Assembly: GCF_038024875.1 (NCBI RefSeq)
Contig: NZ_CP136136.1
Coordinates: 2,356,001 to 2,420,000 of the forward strand
From: Gordonia rubripertincta
GTDB lineage: Bacteria > Actinomycetota > Actinomycetes > Mycobacteriales > Mycobacteriaceae
Direction of reading: 5' to 3'
Length of the DNA stretch: 64,000 nucleotides
Every line of letters starts with the position of its first letter. The first letter of the stretch is position 1. Below the pieces are notes generated by a model. It was not told where the DNA came from. It searched no databases and saw nothing but the letters and a program-made list of their open reading frames with translations. A program made the position numbers and the translations under genes. Positions 1-8,615 of this stretch are shown here, piece by piece.

Positions 1-534
1 GATGGCCGTCATGACGGATGAATCGGCCTTCATCGCCAGTGCTCGGTCGAAGGCCACCAGTGCTTGCGCGAAGTTGCCGTTCGTGGCGATTTCGACCGCA
101 GTGCGGTCGAGCGTGGTCACCTCGATCCCGTCGACCATCTTGATGTCGCCGGATGTCAGCGGGCCGTTGTGTACGTGCCGATGGCCGCGGACGAAACCGC
201 CCGCGGTGGACTTCTTGGTGAGATGGACAGCCTCGCGGTCGGGGTGGAGTAGTTCGAGCCCGAGGACGGCTGCCGCCGAATCATGGCTCAGCGTCGCCTT
301 GCCGCGATCACGTGCCGAGGTCGCCACTGCGATGGACTGCAGCCGATGGATCGCGGTGGAATCGGCAGCGTCGGGATCGGCCTCCAAGTAGACCCCGGGG
401 GCCAACCGGATCAAGTCCCCGCTGTCCACCGCCGCCGCGACGGTGTCGTCGCTGATGCCGACCCGCAGCGTCGATTCGCGCCGTATGAGTCCGTATCGAT
501 CGGTCGGGAACCATGTCATGGGGATTGGACGCAC
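1..534 (-). CDS. AbiEi/DUF559-type protein, N-terminal part (runs off the window)
   Basis: An open frame runs from near position 534 leftwards through position 1 without a stop, so only about 178 N-terminal residues are present. The first 45 or so residues (WFPTDRYGLIRRES then DLIRLAPGVYLEAD) look like the AbiEi-type winged-helix antitoxin domain that heads many actinobacterial proteins carrying a C-terminal DUF559/VSR-like nuclease fold. The following part (TLSHDSAAAVLGLELL, VTTLDRTAVEIA) fits the middle of that family. GTG at 534 has a GGAG about 10 bases upstream; an internal ATG at 519 has none. The product is probably cytoplasmic and its function is unproven. Another member of the family lies at 23436-24317. 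The C-terminal nuclease-like part would lie outside the window. Confidence 0.7.
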   Translation of the reverse strand, partial: MRPIPMTWFPTDRYGLIRRESTLRVGISDDTVAAAVDSGDLIRLAPGVYLEADPDAADSTAIHRLQSIAVATSARDRGKATLSHDSAAAVLGLELLHPDREAVHLTKKSTAGGFVRGHRHVHNGPLTSGDIKMVDGIEVTTLDRTAVEIATNGNFAQALVAFDRALAMKADSSVMTAI

Positions 535-833
535 GACGCGTCATCTCCGTTCAATGCGTCCCCGAAACGGACACTCCCGGAGTGACCTGGGACTCTGCGT
601 CGGGCGTCACAACGGGGTCGGTGTCCGACTTTCCTCACCACCTAACATCAGCTAATGTCATCGACGCGGCGTGGTTACCTGCCGGTAGCTTCCGCCGCTG
701 CCAACGCTGAGGGTGCCGGTCGCTCTGTGAGCGGTCGCTGGTCGGTTACAGTGACCCCAACCACAAATGCCACCGGTTGGTGTGCGGTCACACCGTGGCC
801 GCCTTCGGGGGCAGCGATCGTCTGGAGGAAGTT
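535..833. promoter_or_regulatory. Divergent intergenic region upstream of the mce operon
   Basis: This 299-base gap separates the leftward partial gene from the rightward mce operon and must hold both promoters. A near-perfect inverted repeat, GGTTAC-A-GTGACC (744-756, one mismatch), could be an operator. It contains a TACAGT hexamer (747-752), which also serves as the apparent -10 of rpoB, but no good -35 sits 16-18 bases upstream. GGAGGA at 824-829 is the ribosome binding site for the GTG at 834. No convincing ORF was seen in the gap. Confidence 0.4.
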
Positions 834-2063
834 GTGGGTGTTGAGGTCAGTGTCGAGGGGCTCACGAAGTCGTTTGGTTCGCAGAATATTTGGCGTGATG
901 TCACGCTGACCCTCCCTGAGGGTGAGGTGTCTGCGCTGCTCGGTCCGTCGGGTACCGGTAAGTCGGTGTTCTTGAAGACGTTGATCGGGTTGCTGCATCC
1001 CGAGCAGGGGTCGGTGATCGTCGATGGCACCGATATCACGCAGTGTTCGGCCAAAGAGCTCTATGAGATCCGCAAGCTGTTCGGTGTGCTGTTCCAGGAT
1101 GGTGCCCTGTTCGGTTCGATGTCGTTGTTCGACAACATCGCGTTCCCGCTTCGTGAGCACACGAAGAAGAAGGAGAACGAGGTCCGCGACATCGTGATGG
1201 AGAAGATCGATCTGGTCGGTCTGACCGGTGCCGAGGACAAGCTTCCCGGTGAGATCTCCGGTGGTATGCGCAAGCGTGCCGGTCTGGCGCGCGCGTTGGT
1301 GCTCGATCCGCAGATCATTTTGTGTGACGAGCCGGATTCGGGTCTGGATCCGGTGCGTACCGCCTACATCAGCCAGTTGTTGATCGACATCAACGCCCAG
1401 ATCGATGCGACGATCCTGATCGTGACGCACAACATCAACATCGCGCGCACGATCCCGGACAACATCGGCATGTTGTTCCGGAAGGAGCTGGTGATGTTCG
1501 GTCCGCGTGAGCAGTTGCTGACCTCGGAGCAGCCGGTGGTCAAGCAGTTCCTCTCCGGTGACCGGTTCGGTCCGATCGGTATGTCGGAGGAGAAGGACGA
1601 GGCCGTCCAGAAGCAGGAAGAGGCCATGCAGGCCGCGGGTATCTCCGGTGGTGGTACCAAGGAGGACTTCACCGAGATCATCCCGCAGGTCCAGCCCAAT
1701 CCGGGTATGCCCGAACGCAAGGCGGTCGCCCGTCACCGTGAGCGCGTGCATGCGATGCTGCCCGGCCTGCCGCAGAACGCGCAGGAGGCCATCCGTCGCA
1801 GCCAGGAGCAGGAAGACCAGATCCGCGAGGAGAGCCGCGCCCACGCCGAGGATGTGGCGAACGGACGCCACAGCGGGGACAACGAGTGGACGAGCGCTTC
1901 CTCGGGGAACCTGGCCGTCGCCGACGCCAAGACCGACGTGATCGACTACGGCGGCAGCGATGCGCCGACAGAGCAGTGGCAGACGCCCGGTGGCGGCGAC
2001 GCACTGACCAAGCCCAGTCATCGTGCTTCAGACGCAAACGAAGGGCGGACGATCCAGGGATGA
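834..2063 (+). CDS. mceG: MceG (Mkl/MlaF-type) ATPase of the Mce lipid importer
   Basis: Cytoplasmic ABC ATPase that energises lipid import through the YrbE permeases and Mce proteins. Walker A GPSGTGKS is at residues 37-44, followed by the signature SGGMRKR, Walker B IILCDEPDSGLD and an H-loop in IVTHN. The stretch from KELYEIRKLFGVLFQDGALFG onward is typical of Mkl/MceG. After the roughly 270-residue ATPase core there is an acidic C-terminal extension (MSEEKDEAVQKQEE onward), giving 409 residues, usual for actinobacterial MceG. The GTG start at 834 follows GGAGGA and gives MGVEVSVEGLTKSFG, the family N-terminus; a TTG at 777 is in frame but unlikely. The stop overlaps the next start (ATGA). 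Having mceG as first gene of an mce operon is notable, since in Mycobacterium tuberculosis it stands apart from the mce operons. Confidence 0.95.
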   Translation: MGVEVSVEGLTKSFGSQNIWRDVTLTLPEGEVSALLGPSGTGKSVFLKTLIGLLHPEQGSVIVDGTDITQCSAKELYEIRKLFGVLFQDGALFGSMSLFDNIAFPLREHTKKKENEVRDIVMEKIDLVGLTGAEDKLPGEISGGMRKRAGLARALVLDPQIILCDEPDSGLDPVRTAYISQLLIDINAQIDATILIVTHNINIARTIPDNIGMLFRKELVMFGPREQLLTSEQPVVKQFLSGDRFGPIGMSEEKDEAVQKQEEAMQAAGISGGGTKEDFTEIIPQVQPNPGMPERKAVARHRERVHAMLPGLPQNAQEAIRRSQEQEDQIREESRAHAEDVANGRHSGDNEWTSASSGNLAVADAKTDVIDYGGSDAPTEQWQTPGGGDALTKPSHRASDANEGRTIQG

Positions 2064-2866
2064 CCAATGCCACCACGCGTGGCGTCGACCGAATCGCGCA
2101 GGCCGGAACGGGCGCCCTAGCCCAGACCGGCAATATCGTTCAGCTCTTCGTCGATGTTGCACGCCAGACCTTTGTGCGCCCGTTTCAGTGGCGGGAGTTC
2201 ATCCAGCAGGCGTGGTTCATCGCCAGTGTGACGATCCTGCCCACCGCCCTGATCGCGATTCCGTTCGGCGCGATCGTCTCCTTGCAGACGGGTTCGCTGA
2301 TCAAACAACTCGGCGCCGAGTCGTACACCGGTGCGGCCAGCGTGTTGGTGGTCATCCAGCAGGGGTCACCACTCGTGACCTCGCTCCTCATCGCGGGTGC
2401 GGCCGGGTCGGCGGTTGCCGCCGACCTCGGTTCGCGCACCATCCGCGAGGAGATCGACGCGATGGAAGTGTTGGGCATCAACCCCATCCAGCGACTCGTG
2501 GTCCCGCGTGTGCTGGCCATGGTCCTGGTCGCGATACTGCTCAACGGTCTGGTCGCCGTCATCGGCATCGGTGGTGGTTACTTCTTCAACGTGGTGATGC
2601 AGGGCGGCACCCCGGGCGCCTACCTGGCGTCGTTCGGTGCCCTCGCCCAGCTGCCCGACCTCTGGGTGTCGACGCTGAAGGCCGCGGTCTTCGGTGTCCT
2701 CGCCGGCGTCGTCGCCGCCTACAAGGGCCTCAATCCCAAGGGCGGCCCGAAGGGTGTGGGTGACGCCGTCAACCAGAGCGTCGTCATCACATTCCTTCTG
2801 CTGTTTCTCGCCAATCTGATCATCACTGCGGTCTACCTGCAGATCGTCCCACCGAAGGGGAGCTAG
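2060..2866 (+). CDS. yrbEA: YrbE-family ABC permease (YrbEA/MlaE-like)
   Basis: Integral membrane permease of the Mce lipid importer, 268 residues with about five hydrophobic segments. The MlaE-type cytoplasmic coupling region that contacts the ATPase is recognisable around SRTIREEIDAMEVLGINPIQRLVVPRVLA. The ATG start overlaps the mceG stop by ATGA, indicating translational coupling. With the second permease directly downstream it should form the heterodimeric membrane channel. Assignment as the A subunit follows gene order. Confidence 0.95.
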   Translation: MTNATTRGVDRIAQAGTGALAQTGNIVQLFVDVARQTFVRPFQWREFIQQAWFIASVTILPTALIAIPFGAIVSLQTGSLIKQLGAESYTGAASVLVVIQQGSPLVTSLLIAGAAGSAVAADLGSRTIREEIDAMEVLGINPIQRLVVPRVLAMVLVAILLNGLVAVIGIGGGYFFNVVMQGGTPGAYLASFGALAQLPDLWVSTLKAAVFGVLAGVVAAYKGLNPKGGPKGVGDAVNQSVVITFLLLFLANLIITAVYLQIVPPKGS

Positions 2867-2868
2867 TC

Positions 2869-3750
2869 GTGACCGATGGTGGCGGCGGCGTGACGATCGC
2901 CAAGAGCAGGCCCGAGTACTACATGTACGAGGCCCGCAAACAGCTGGGCAGACCACTCAAGGTGCTCGACGGCGCCGGTGAGCAGATGTCGTTCTACGGC
3001 CGCACGCTCGCGTGGATGCCGAAGACGCTGGTGCACTACACCCGTGAGGTCCTGCGCCTACTCGCCGAAGTTGCCTTCGGCTCGGGCGGACTCGCGGTGA
3101 TCGGCGGCACCATCGGCGTGATGGTGCTGATGTCGGGCTTCACCGGCGTCGTCGTCGGCCTTCAGGGTTATGCGGCACTCGACCAGATCGGGTCGCAGGC
3201 ACTGACCGGCTTCCTGTCGGCCTATGTCAACACCCGTGAGGTGGCGCCTCTGGTGGCGGGCCTCGCCCTGTCCGCGACCGTCGGCTGTGGCTTCACCGCC
3301 CAGCTCGGCGCCATGCGCATCTCGGAGGAGATCGACGCCCTCGAGACGATGGCCGTGCCGTCGATCCCGTTCCTCGTGTCGACGCGCGTGATCGCCGGGT
3401 TCATCGCGGTCATCCCGCTGTACGTGCTCGGTCTGCTGTCGGCGTACCTGGCGTCTCGGGTGGTCACGACGGTCTTCAATGGACAGTCAGGCGGTTCCTA
3501 CGACCACTACTTCAACCTGTTCCTGCCGCCGGCCGACGTGCTCTGGTCGTTCGGCAAGGTGCTGGTCTTCGCCTTCGTGATCATCCTGGTGCACTGCTAC
3601 TACGGCTACTACGCATCGGGTGGACCCGCAGGTGTGGGCGTGGCCGTCGGTCACGCGGTCCGCTCGGCACTGGTCCTCATCGCGATCCTCGACTTCTTCC
3701 TGGGACTCGCGATCTGGGGCACCACGACGACGGTCAGAGTGGGAGGTTAG
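2869..3750 (+). CDS. yrbEB: YrbE-family ABC permease (YrbEB/MlaE-like)
   Basis: Second MlaE-type permease, 293 residues, with a longer N-terminal cytoplasmic stretch than its partner (PEYYMYEARKQLG, then SFYGRTLAWMPKTLVHYTREVLRLL). The coupling segment MRISEEIDALETMAVPSIPFL corresponds to the same element in the first permease. The GTG start lies two bases after the upstream stop. The first Mce gene follows two bases after the end, so the operon is unbroken. Confidence 0.95.
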   Translation: MTDGGGGVTIAKSRPEYYMYEARKQLGRPLKVLDGAGEQMSFYGRTLAWMPKTLVHYTREVLRLLAEVAFGSGGLAVIGGTIGVMVLMSGFTGVVVGLQGYAALDQIGSQALTGFLSAYVNTREVAPLVAGLALSATVGCGFTAQLGAMRISEEIDALETMAVPSIPFLVSTRVIAGFIAVIPLYVLGLLSAYLASRVVTTVFNGQSGGSYDHYFNLFLPPADVLWSFGKVLVFAFVIILVHCYYGYYASGGPAGVGVAVGHAVRSALVLIAILDFFLGLAIWGTTTTVRVGG

Positions 3751-3752
3751 CG

Positions 3753-5090
3753 GTGTCGGTCCTGCGTAGAAGGCTGCTCGGCCTGGTCTTCTTTCTCGTG
3801 GTCGCACTGTTCCTCACCGCGACCATCACCAAGTTCAACAAGACGTTCCAGGACTTCACCGACGTCACCCTGATGACCGACTCCACCGGCAACGCGCTGC
3901 CCGCGAACGCCGACGTGAAGGCGCGCGGCATGGTCGTCGGCGAGGTCCGTGAGGTGAAGCCGGCGCCCGACGGGTCGGTCGAGGTCATCCTCGGCCTCGA
4001 CCCGAACAAGGCGAAGGAACTGTCGGACAAGACCACCGCGCGGATCCTGCCGAAGACGCTCTTCGGCGAGCGGTACGTGGCGCTGCAGGTCCCCGAGGAC
4101 AACACCGGACCGACGCTGACCAACGGCGCGACCATCGAGACCGATCGCAGCGGCAACGCACTCGAGGTCCAGGAGTTGTTCGACAAGCTGCTTCCGGTCC
4201 TCGACGCCATCCCGCCGCAGGATCTCAACGCCACGCTGACCGCGCTGTCGAAGGCGTTGTCGGGCCGCGGTGAGCAGCTCGGCACGACGCTCGAAGAGCT
4301 CGACCAGATCTTCGTCGAGGTCAACAAGAACCTGCCCGACCTCGAGGGCACCCTCGAGGGCCTGGCGACCTTCTCGCAGACCTACTCGCAGGCGCTGCCC
4401 GACGTCGTCGACGCGCTGGACTCGTTCCGGACGACGTCGAACACCATCGTCGAACGGCAGGCAGATCTGCGGACGCTCATCGCGACCCTCGGTGTGGCAT
4501 CCGACGACCTCACCGGCTGGCTGCGCCAGAACCGCACCGACCTGATCGACCTCGCTGTCGACTCGGAAGAGTTGCTCGTCGGACTCGCGAAGCAGTCGCC
4601 GACCTTCGTCTGCACGTTCCGCAACTTCGTGGGTCTGATCCCCGAGTCACGCAGAATCGTGGGCGAGGGCACCAAGAACCCGGGTGTGCGGGTGAACCTG
4701 CAGTTCATCAATCCTCGTGGCCGCTATCTACCGAACCAGGACGAACCCCGCTTCATGGATCTCGACCCACCCGCCGTCTGCTACGAGCCCCCCACCGACG
4801 GTCGCCCGTTCCCGCAGTATCCGGGTGGCAGTCTCGCCGACGGCAGCTACCAGCCGCCGTCACGCAACGCCGGTCCGCGCAACGTTCAGAAGCTGCCGCA
4901 GCCGCAGTTCAGCGGCGTGCCTGCCGGTACCGCATCGGTCCGGTCCAACCCGTTCGACGATCCGGACTACCGCAAGCAGCTGCAGGTCATCTACGGCGCC
5001 ACGAGCGGCCGTTCGCCGGAGTCGGTGCCGACCTGGGTGACCATGATCGCCGGCGGTTCCCTCCAGGGAGCGCAGGTCGAGATCAAATGA
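3753..5090 (+). CDS. mceA: Mce-family protein A (substrate-binding/tunnel subunit)
   Basis: Cell-envelope MlaD/Mce-domain protein, 445 residues, first of six paralogues. One N-terminal membrane anchor (residues about 8-24, LGLVFFLVVALFLTATI) precedes the MCE domain (roughly residues 38-120, with KARGMVVGEVREVKPAPDGS and ILPKTLFGERYVAL). A long helical region follows, then a Pro/Arg-rich tail. In the family the six Mce proteins form a hetero-hexameric tunnel that carries hydrophobic substrates across the periplasm. The substrate cannot be read from sequence; mce systems import cholesterol, mycolic acids or fatty acids in different species. The GTG start is two bases after yrbEB, and the end overlaps the next gene by four bases. 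Confidence 0.93.
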   Translation: MSVLRRRLLGLVFFLVVALFLTATITKFNKTFQDFTDVTLMTDSTGNALPANADVKARGMVVGEVREVKPAPDGSVEVILGLDPNKAKELSDKTTARILPKTLFGERYVALQVPEDNTGPTLTNGATIETDRSGNALEVQELFDKLLPVLDAIPPQDLNATLTALSKALSGRGEQLGTTLEELDQIFVEVNKNLPDLEGTLEGLATFSQTYSQALPDVVDALDSFRTTSNTIVERQADLRTLIATLGVASDDLTGWLRQNRTDLIDLAVDSEELLVGLAKQSPTFVCTFRNFVGLIPESRRIVGEGTKNPGVRVNLQFINPRGRYLPNQDEPRFMDLDPPAVCYEPPTDGRPFPQYPGGSLADGSYQPPSRNAGPRNVQKLPQPQFSGVPAGTASVRSNPFDDPDYRKQLQVIYGATSGRSPESVPTWVTMIAGGSLQGAQVEIK

Positions 5091-6169
5091 GGTCGATAAT
5101 CGCGCCCCTGGTCAAGCTGATCATCTTCGCGGTCGTCACCGTCGTGACGACCAGCCTGCTCGCGATCACCATCGCGAACGCCGGCGGCGGCGGAGACGCG
5201 AAGTTCAAGGCCGTCTTCGACGACGCCACCCTGCTGAACTCCGGCGACGACGTCCGCATCGCCGGCGTGCGAGTGGGACAGGTGGAGAAAGTCGAGGTCT
5301 ACGACCGCAACCGGGCGATGGTCTCGTTCAACCTCGACCGCGACCGGTTGCCCGACGGGACCCAGCTCTACATCCGCTATCGCAACCTCACCGGCCTGCG
5401 GTATCTGGCGCTCGAACGCGGCGCCGGCGACCCGGCCCGGACCGTGTCGCAGGGTCACACGTTCGGGTTGGACGAGGACGACGACTCCACCCACCCGCCG
5501 GTCAACCTCACCGAGTTGTTCAACGGGTTCCGGCCGCTGTTCCAACAGCTGTCGGCCGACGACGTCAACAAGCTGACCTCCGAGATCATCGCGGTCTTCG
5601 ACGGTCAGGGCGGCTCGATCACGCGGCTGGTCAGCGACACCGCGGACCTGACGAACGCGATCGCCGACAAGGACAAGGTGATCGGTGAGCTGATCGGCAA
5701 CCTCACCAAGGTCCTCGACACGGTCAACCGCAACGACGAGCAGTTCACCAGCCTCCTCGACAACACCGAGAAGTTGGTGACCGGGCTTGCCGCGCAACGC
5801 GGTTCGGTAGGATCGGCGATCAGTTCCGTGTCGAATCTGACCTCGGTGACCGCGAACATCCTCGGTGCGACGCGCCCGTCGATCCAGGGCGACATCGCCG
5901 GACTGAAGTCGCTGTCCGACGAGATCAACAAGCGCAACGAGGACATCGAGGAGACGCTGACCAACCTCCCGGTCAAGCTGCGCAAGGTCGGCCGGGCCGC
6001 GACCTTCGGTTCCTGGTTCCAGTTCTATCTGTGCGGTATCGACGTCGTCGCCGGCAACGGCAAGTCGACGCTGCTGACACAGCCGCTGGTGCCGCTGCCC
6101 GACATCAATCACGTGCTCTACACCAGTGCGGCCACCCGTTGCTGGGCTGACGAGAAGCCAGGGGGGTGA
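5087..6169 (+). CDS. mceB: Mce-family protein B
   Basis: Second MCE-domain subunit, 360 residues. The N-terminal anchor is about residues 7-28 (LVKLIIFAVVTVVTTSLLAI). The MCE domain starts near residue 39 and contains FDDATLLNSGDDVRIAGVRVGQVEKVEV, and a helical, coiled-coil-like region runs from about residue 140. Two Cys in the C-terminal region (FYLCGIDVV, AATRCWAD) are typical of this subunit class. ATGA overlaps at the 5' end and GTGA at the 3' end show tight coupling. Confidence 0.93.
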   Translation: MRSIIAPLVKLIIFAVVTVVTTSLLAITIANAGGGGDAKFKAVFDDATLLNSGDDVRIAGVRVGQVEKVEVYDRNRAMVSFNLDRDRLPDGTQLYIRYRNLTGLRYLALERGAGDPARTVSQGHTFGLDEDDDSTHPPVNLTELFNGFRPLFQQLSADDVNKLTSEIIAVFDGQGGSITRLVSDTADLTNAIADKDKVIGELIGNLTKVLDTVNRNDEQFTSLLDNTEKLVTGLAAQRGSVGSAISSVSNLTSVTANILGATRPSIQGDIAGLKSLSDEINKRNEDIEETLTNLPVKLRKVGRAATFGSWFQFYLCGIDVVAGNGKSTLLTQPLVPLPDINHVLYTSAATRCWADEKPGG

Positions 6170-7266
6170 CCACGATGGCAGACGAGAACAACCGCGCCGA
6201 CGACAACGGCGACGACGACGCCGCGAAGCAGCCGGCGCAGCACCCGCATCGCCGCTTCGGCGGACGACGCAGCCCGGTCAGCATCGGCGCCATCGGTGTC
6301 CTGATCCTCCTGATGCTCGGACTCAGTGCCTTCTACCTGACCGAGGTTCCGCTGCTGGGCGCCGGCGCCCGCTACACCGCGCAGTTCACCGAGGCCGCCG
6401 GACTCAGGGCGGGTAATGAGGTGCGCGTGGCAGGCGTCAAGGTCGGCGAGGTCGAGAGCGTGAAGCTCAACGGCGACCGCGTCGACGTCAGCTTCAAGGT
6501 GGAGAACACCTGGATCGGCGACCAGACACAGGCATCGATCCAGATCAAGACGATCCTGGGGCAGAAGTACCTGGGACTGAACCCGCGTGGCAGTGAACCG
6601 GCCGACCCCGACGTTCCGCTCACCGACACGGTCTCGCCCTACGACGTCATCGAGGCGTTCTCGGGTGCGGCGCAGCAGATCGAGGACTTCGACAACGATC
6701 AGCTGGCCGAGTCGATGCGCGTGCTGTCGGATGCCTTCTCCGGTACGGCCGGCAACACCGGACCCGCGCTCGACGGTCTCGCGCGGTTGTCCAACACGAT
6801 CGCCAGCCGCGACCAGGAGGTGCAGAAGCTCCTCGCCGCGACCAAGGACACCTCGAAGCTCCTGGCCGATCGCAACGAGGAGTTCGTGCGCCTGATCGGC
6901 GGCGCGGGCCAGCTGCTCGACGAGTTGAACAACCGGCAGCAGTCCATCTCCGCTCTGCTGGCCAGCACGACGAGCCTCGGCGACTCGCTTACCGGCATCG
7001 TGCGCGACAACGAGGAGCAGATCGGCCCGGCGCTCGACGCGCTGAAGGGCGTGAACGAGCTGCTGCAGCGTCAGAACCAGAACATCCGCGACACGATCAA
7101 GAACATGGCGCCGTTCTACCGCCTGTACGCCAACGTCCTCGGCAACGGCCGTTGGTTCGATCAGGTCGTGGTGAACCTACTGCCGCCGGCGCTGCCGCAG
7201 CAGAACACCACACGGCCGCCGAACAAGATGGCGATGGAAAACAACGGCGGAACGGGGGCAGGCTGA
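6166..7266 (+). CDS. mceC: Mce-family protein C
   Basis: Third MCE-domain subunit, 366 residues. It has a hydrophilic, Asp-rich N-terminal tail of about 40 residues before the anchor (SIGAIGVLILLMLGLSAFYL). The MCE domain then begins near TAQFTEAAGLRAGNEVRVAGVKVGE, followed by a long helical segment ending near FYRLYANVLGNGRWFDQ. The GTG at 6166 overlaps the previous stop; an in-frame ATG at 6175 is a possible alternative. The C-terminus is polar. Its stop overlaps the next start in TGATG. Confidence 0.92.
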   Translation: MTTMADENNRADDNGDDDAAKQPAQHPHRRFGGRRSPVSIGAIGVLILLMLGLSAFYLTEVPLLGAGARYTAQFTEAAGLRAGNEVRVAGVKVGEVESVKLNGDRVDVSFKVENTWIGDQTQASIQIKTILGQKYLGLNPRGSEPADPDVPLTDTVSPYDVIEAFSGAAQQIEDFDNDQLAESMRVLSDAFSGTAGNTGPALDGLARLSNTIASRDQEVQKLLAATKDTSKLLADRNEEFVRLIGGAGQLLDELNNRQQSISALLASTTSLGDSLTGIVRDNEEQIGPALDALKGVNELLQRQNQNIRDTIKNMAPFYRLYANVLGNGRWFDQVVVNLLPPALPQQNTTRPPNKMAMENNGGTGAG

Positions 7267-8615
7267 TGACCGCACCAGACCTGACACAGATCTCCGGCCC
7301 CGGCCGCTGGTTCACCCCGCGGCACATCGTCGCGCTCATCCTCGGGCTGATTCTCGCGCTCGTCGTCGCGGGCGCCCTGTGGTGGGTGTTCTCCGCGATC
7401 GGGACCACCAAGATCACCGCGACGTTCAAACGTTCGGTCGGCATCTATTCCGGTTCCGACGTCCGCATCCTCGGCGTGGCCGTGGGCAAGGTCGATTCGG
7501 TGACGCCGCAGGGTGAGACGGTGAAGGTGACCATGACGGTCGACCGCGGCATCACGCTGCCCGAGAACGTCCGTGCCGTGCAGATGATCCCATCGGTCGT
7601 CGCCGACCGTTTCGTGCAACTGACCCCGGCCTACTCGGGAGGCCCGAAGGCCGGTCGCGACATCACCCTGAACGAGGACCAGACCATGGTCCCGGTCGAG
7701 GTCGACGAGCTCTACGCCAGCGTCAAGGAACTGTCGGACGCCCTCGGGCCCGACGGCGCGAACAAGACCGACGGCACCGGACGCCAGGGCGCGGTGAGTG
7801 AACTCGTCGCGACGGGCGCCGAGAACCTCGCCGGCAACGGCGAGAAGCTCGGAAAGGCCATCGAGAACCTGTCGAAGGCCTCCACGACGCTGAGCGATTC
7901 GCGGAACAACCTCTTCGACACCGTCAAGGGCCTCAACACCTTCGTCGGCGCGCTGCGCGAGAACGACGCCCAGGTGCGGCAGTTCAACACCCAGATGGCG
8001 TCGTTCAACAGGTTCCTCGCGGGTGAGCGCGAACAACTCGCAGCCGCGCTGAACAAGTTGTCGATCGCGCTCGGGGATGTGGCCGGCTTCCTGGCCGACA
8101 ACCGTGAGCAGATCGGGGAGACGGTCAAGGACCTGCAGCCGACCACGCAAGCGCTGCTCGATGAGAAGAACAACCTCAAAGAGGTCCTGACGGTCCTGCC
8201 GGTGGCCATGAACAACCTGATCAACGCCTACGACGCGGAGTCGGGAACGCTGGCCCTGCGTCTGACGATCCCGGAGCTGCAGGACCTGATCGGCGCGCAG
8301 TGCCGCCTGCTCGATCTGGGCGCGCTGATGCCGGGAAACCCGCAGTTCACGCAGTTCAGCAACACTCTGCGCCCGCTGATCAACCAATGTGAGGCCATCG
8401 GCAAGCAGATCACCGACGGGGTGCTCGAGCCGGTGTTACCGGTGCTGCCCTTCGGCATCATGAGCAACAACAAGCTGCAGAAGGCACCGGTTCCGGGCAC
8501 GGTTCCGGGCAACCCCGACCCGCAGATCAACACGCCTGCACCGTCGGCGACGAAGACCCCGTCGACGAAGCCGTCACCGAGCTCGAGTGCCCCGCGACCC
8601 CGGGGAGGCAACTGA
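7266..8615 (+). CDS. mceD: Mce-family protein D
   Basis: Fourth MCE-domain subunit, 449 residues from the ATG at 7266, which overlaps the mceC stop (TGATG). A strong anchor lies at about residues 20-40 (HIVALILGLILALVVAGALW). The MCE domain has FKRSVGIYSGSDVRILGVAVGKVDSV, followed by a helical region. The C-terminal 30 residues are Pro/Ser/Thr-rich (TPAPSATKTPSTKPSPSS), a low-complexity tail usual for MceD. Upstream in-frame codons that lengthen the frame into mceC are ignored because of the coupled start. Confidence 0.92.
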   Translation: MTAPDLTQISGPGRWFTPRHIVALILGLILALVVAGALWWVFSAIGTTKITATFKRSVGIYSGSDVRILGVAVGKVDSVTPQGETVKVTMTVDRGITLPENVRAVQMIPSVVADRFVQLTPAYSGGPKAGRDITLNEDQTMVPVEVDELYASVKELSDALGPDGANKTDGTGRQGAVSELVATGAENLAGNGEKLGKAIENLSKASTTLSDSRNNLFDTVKGLNTFVGALRENDAQVRQFNTQMASFNRFLAGEREQLAAALNKLSIALGDVAGFLADNREQIGETVKDLQPTTQALLDEKNNLKEVLTVLPVAMNNLINAYDAESGTLALRLTIPELQDLIGAQCRLLDLGALMPGNPQFTQFSNTLRPLINQCEAIGKQITDGVLEPVLPVLPFGIMSNNKLQKAPVPGTVPGNPDPQINTPAPSATKTPSTKPSPSSSAPRPRGGN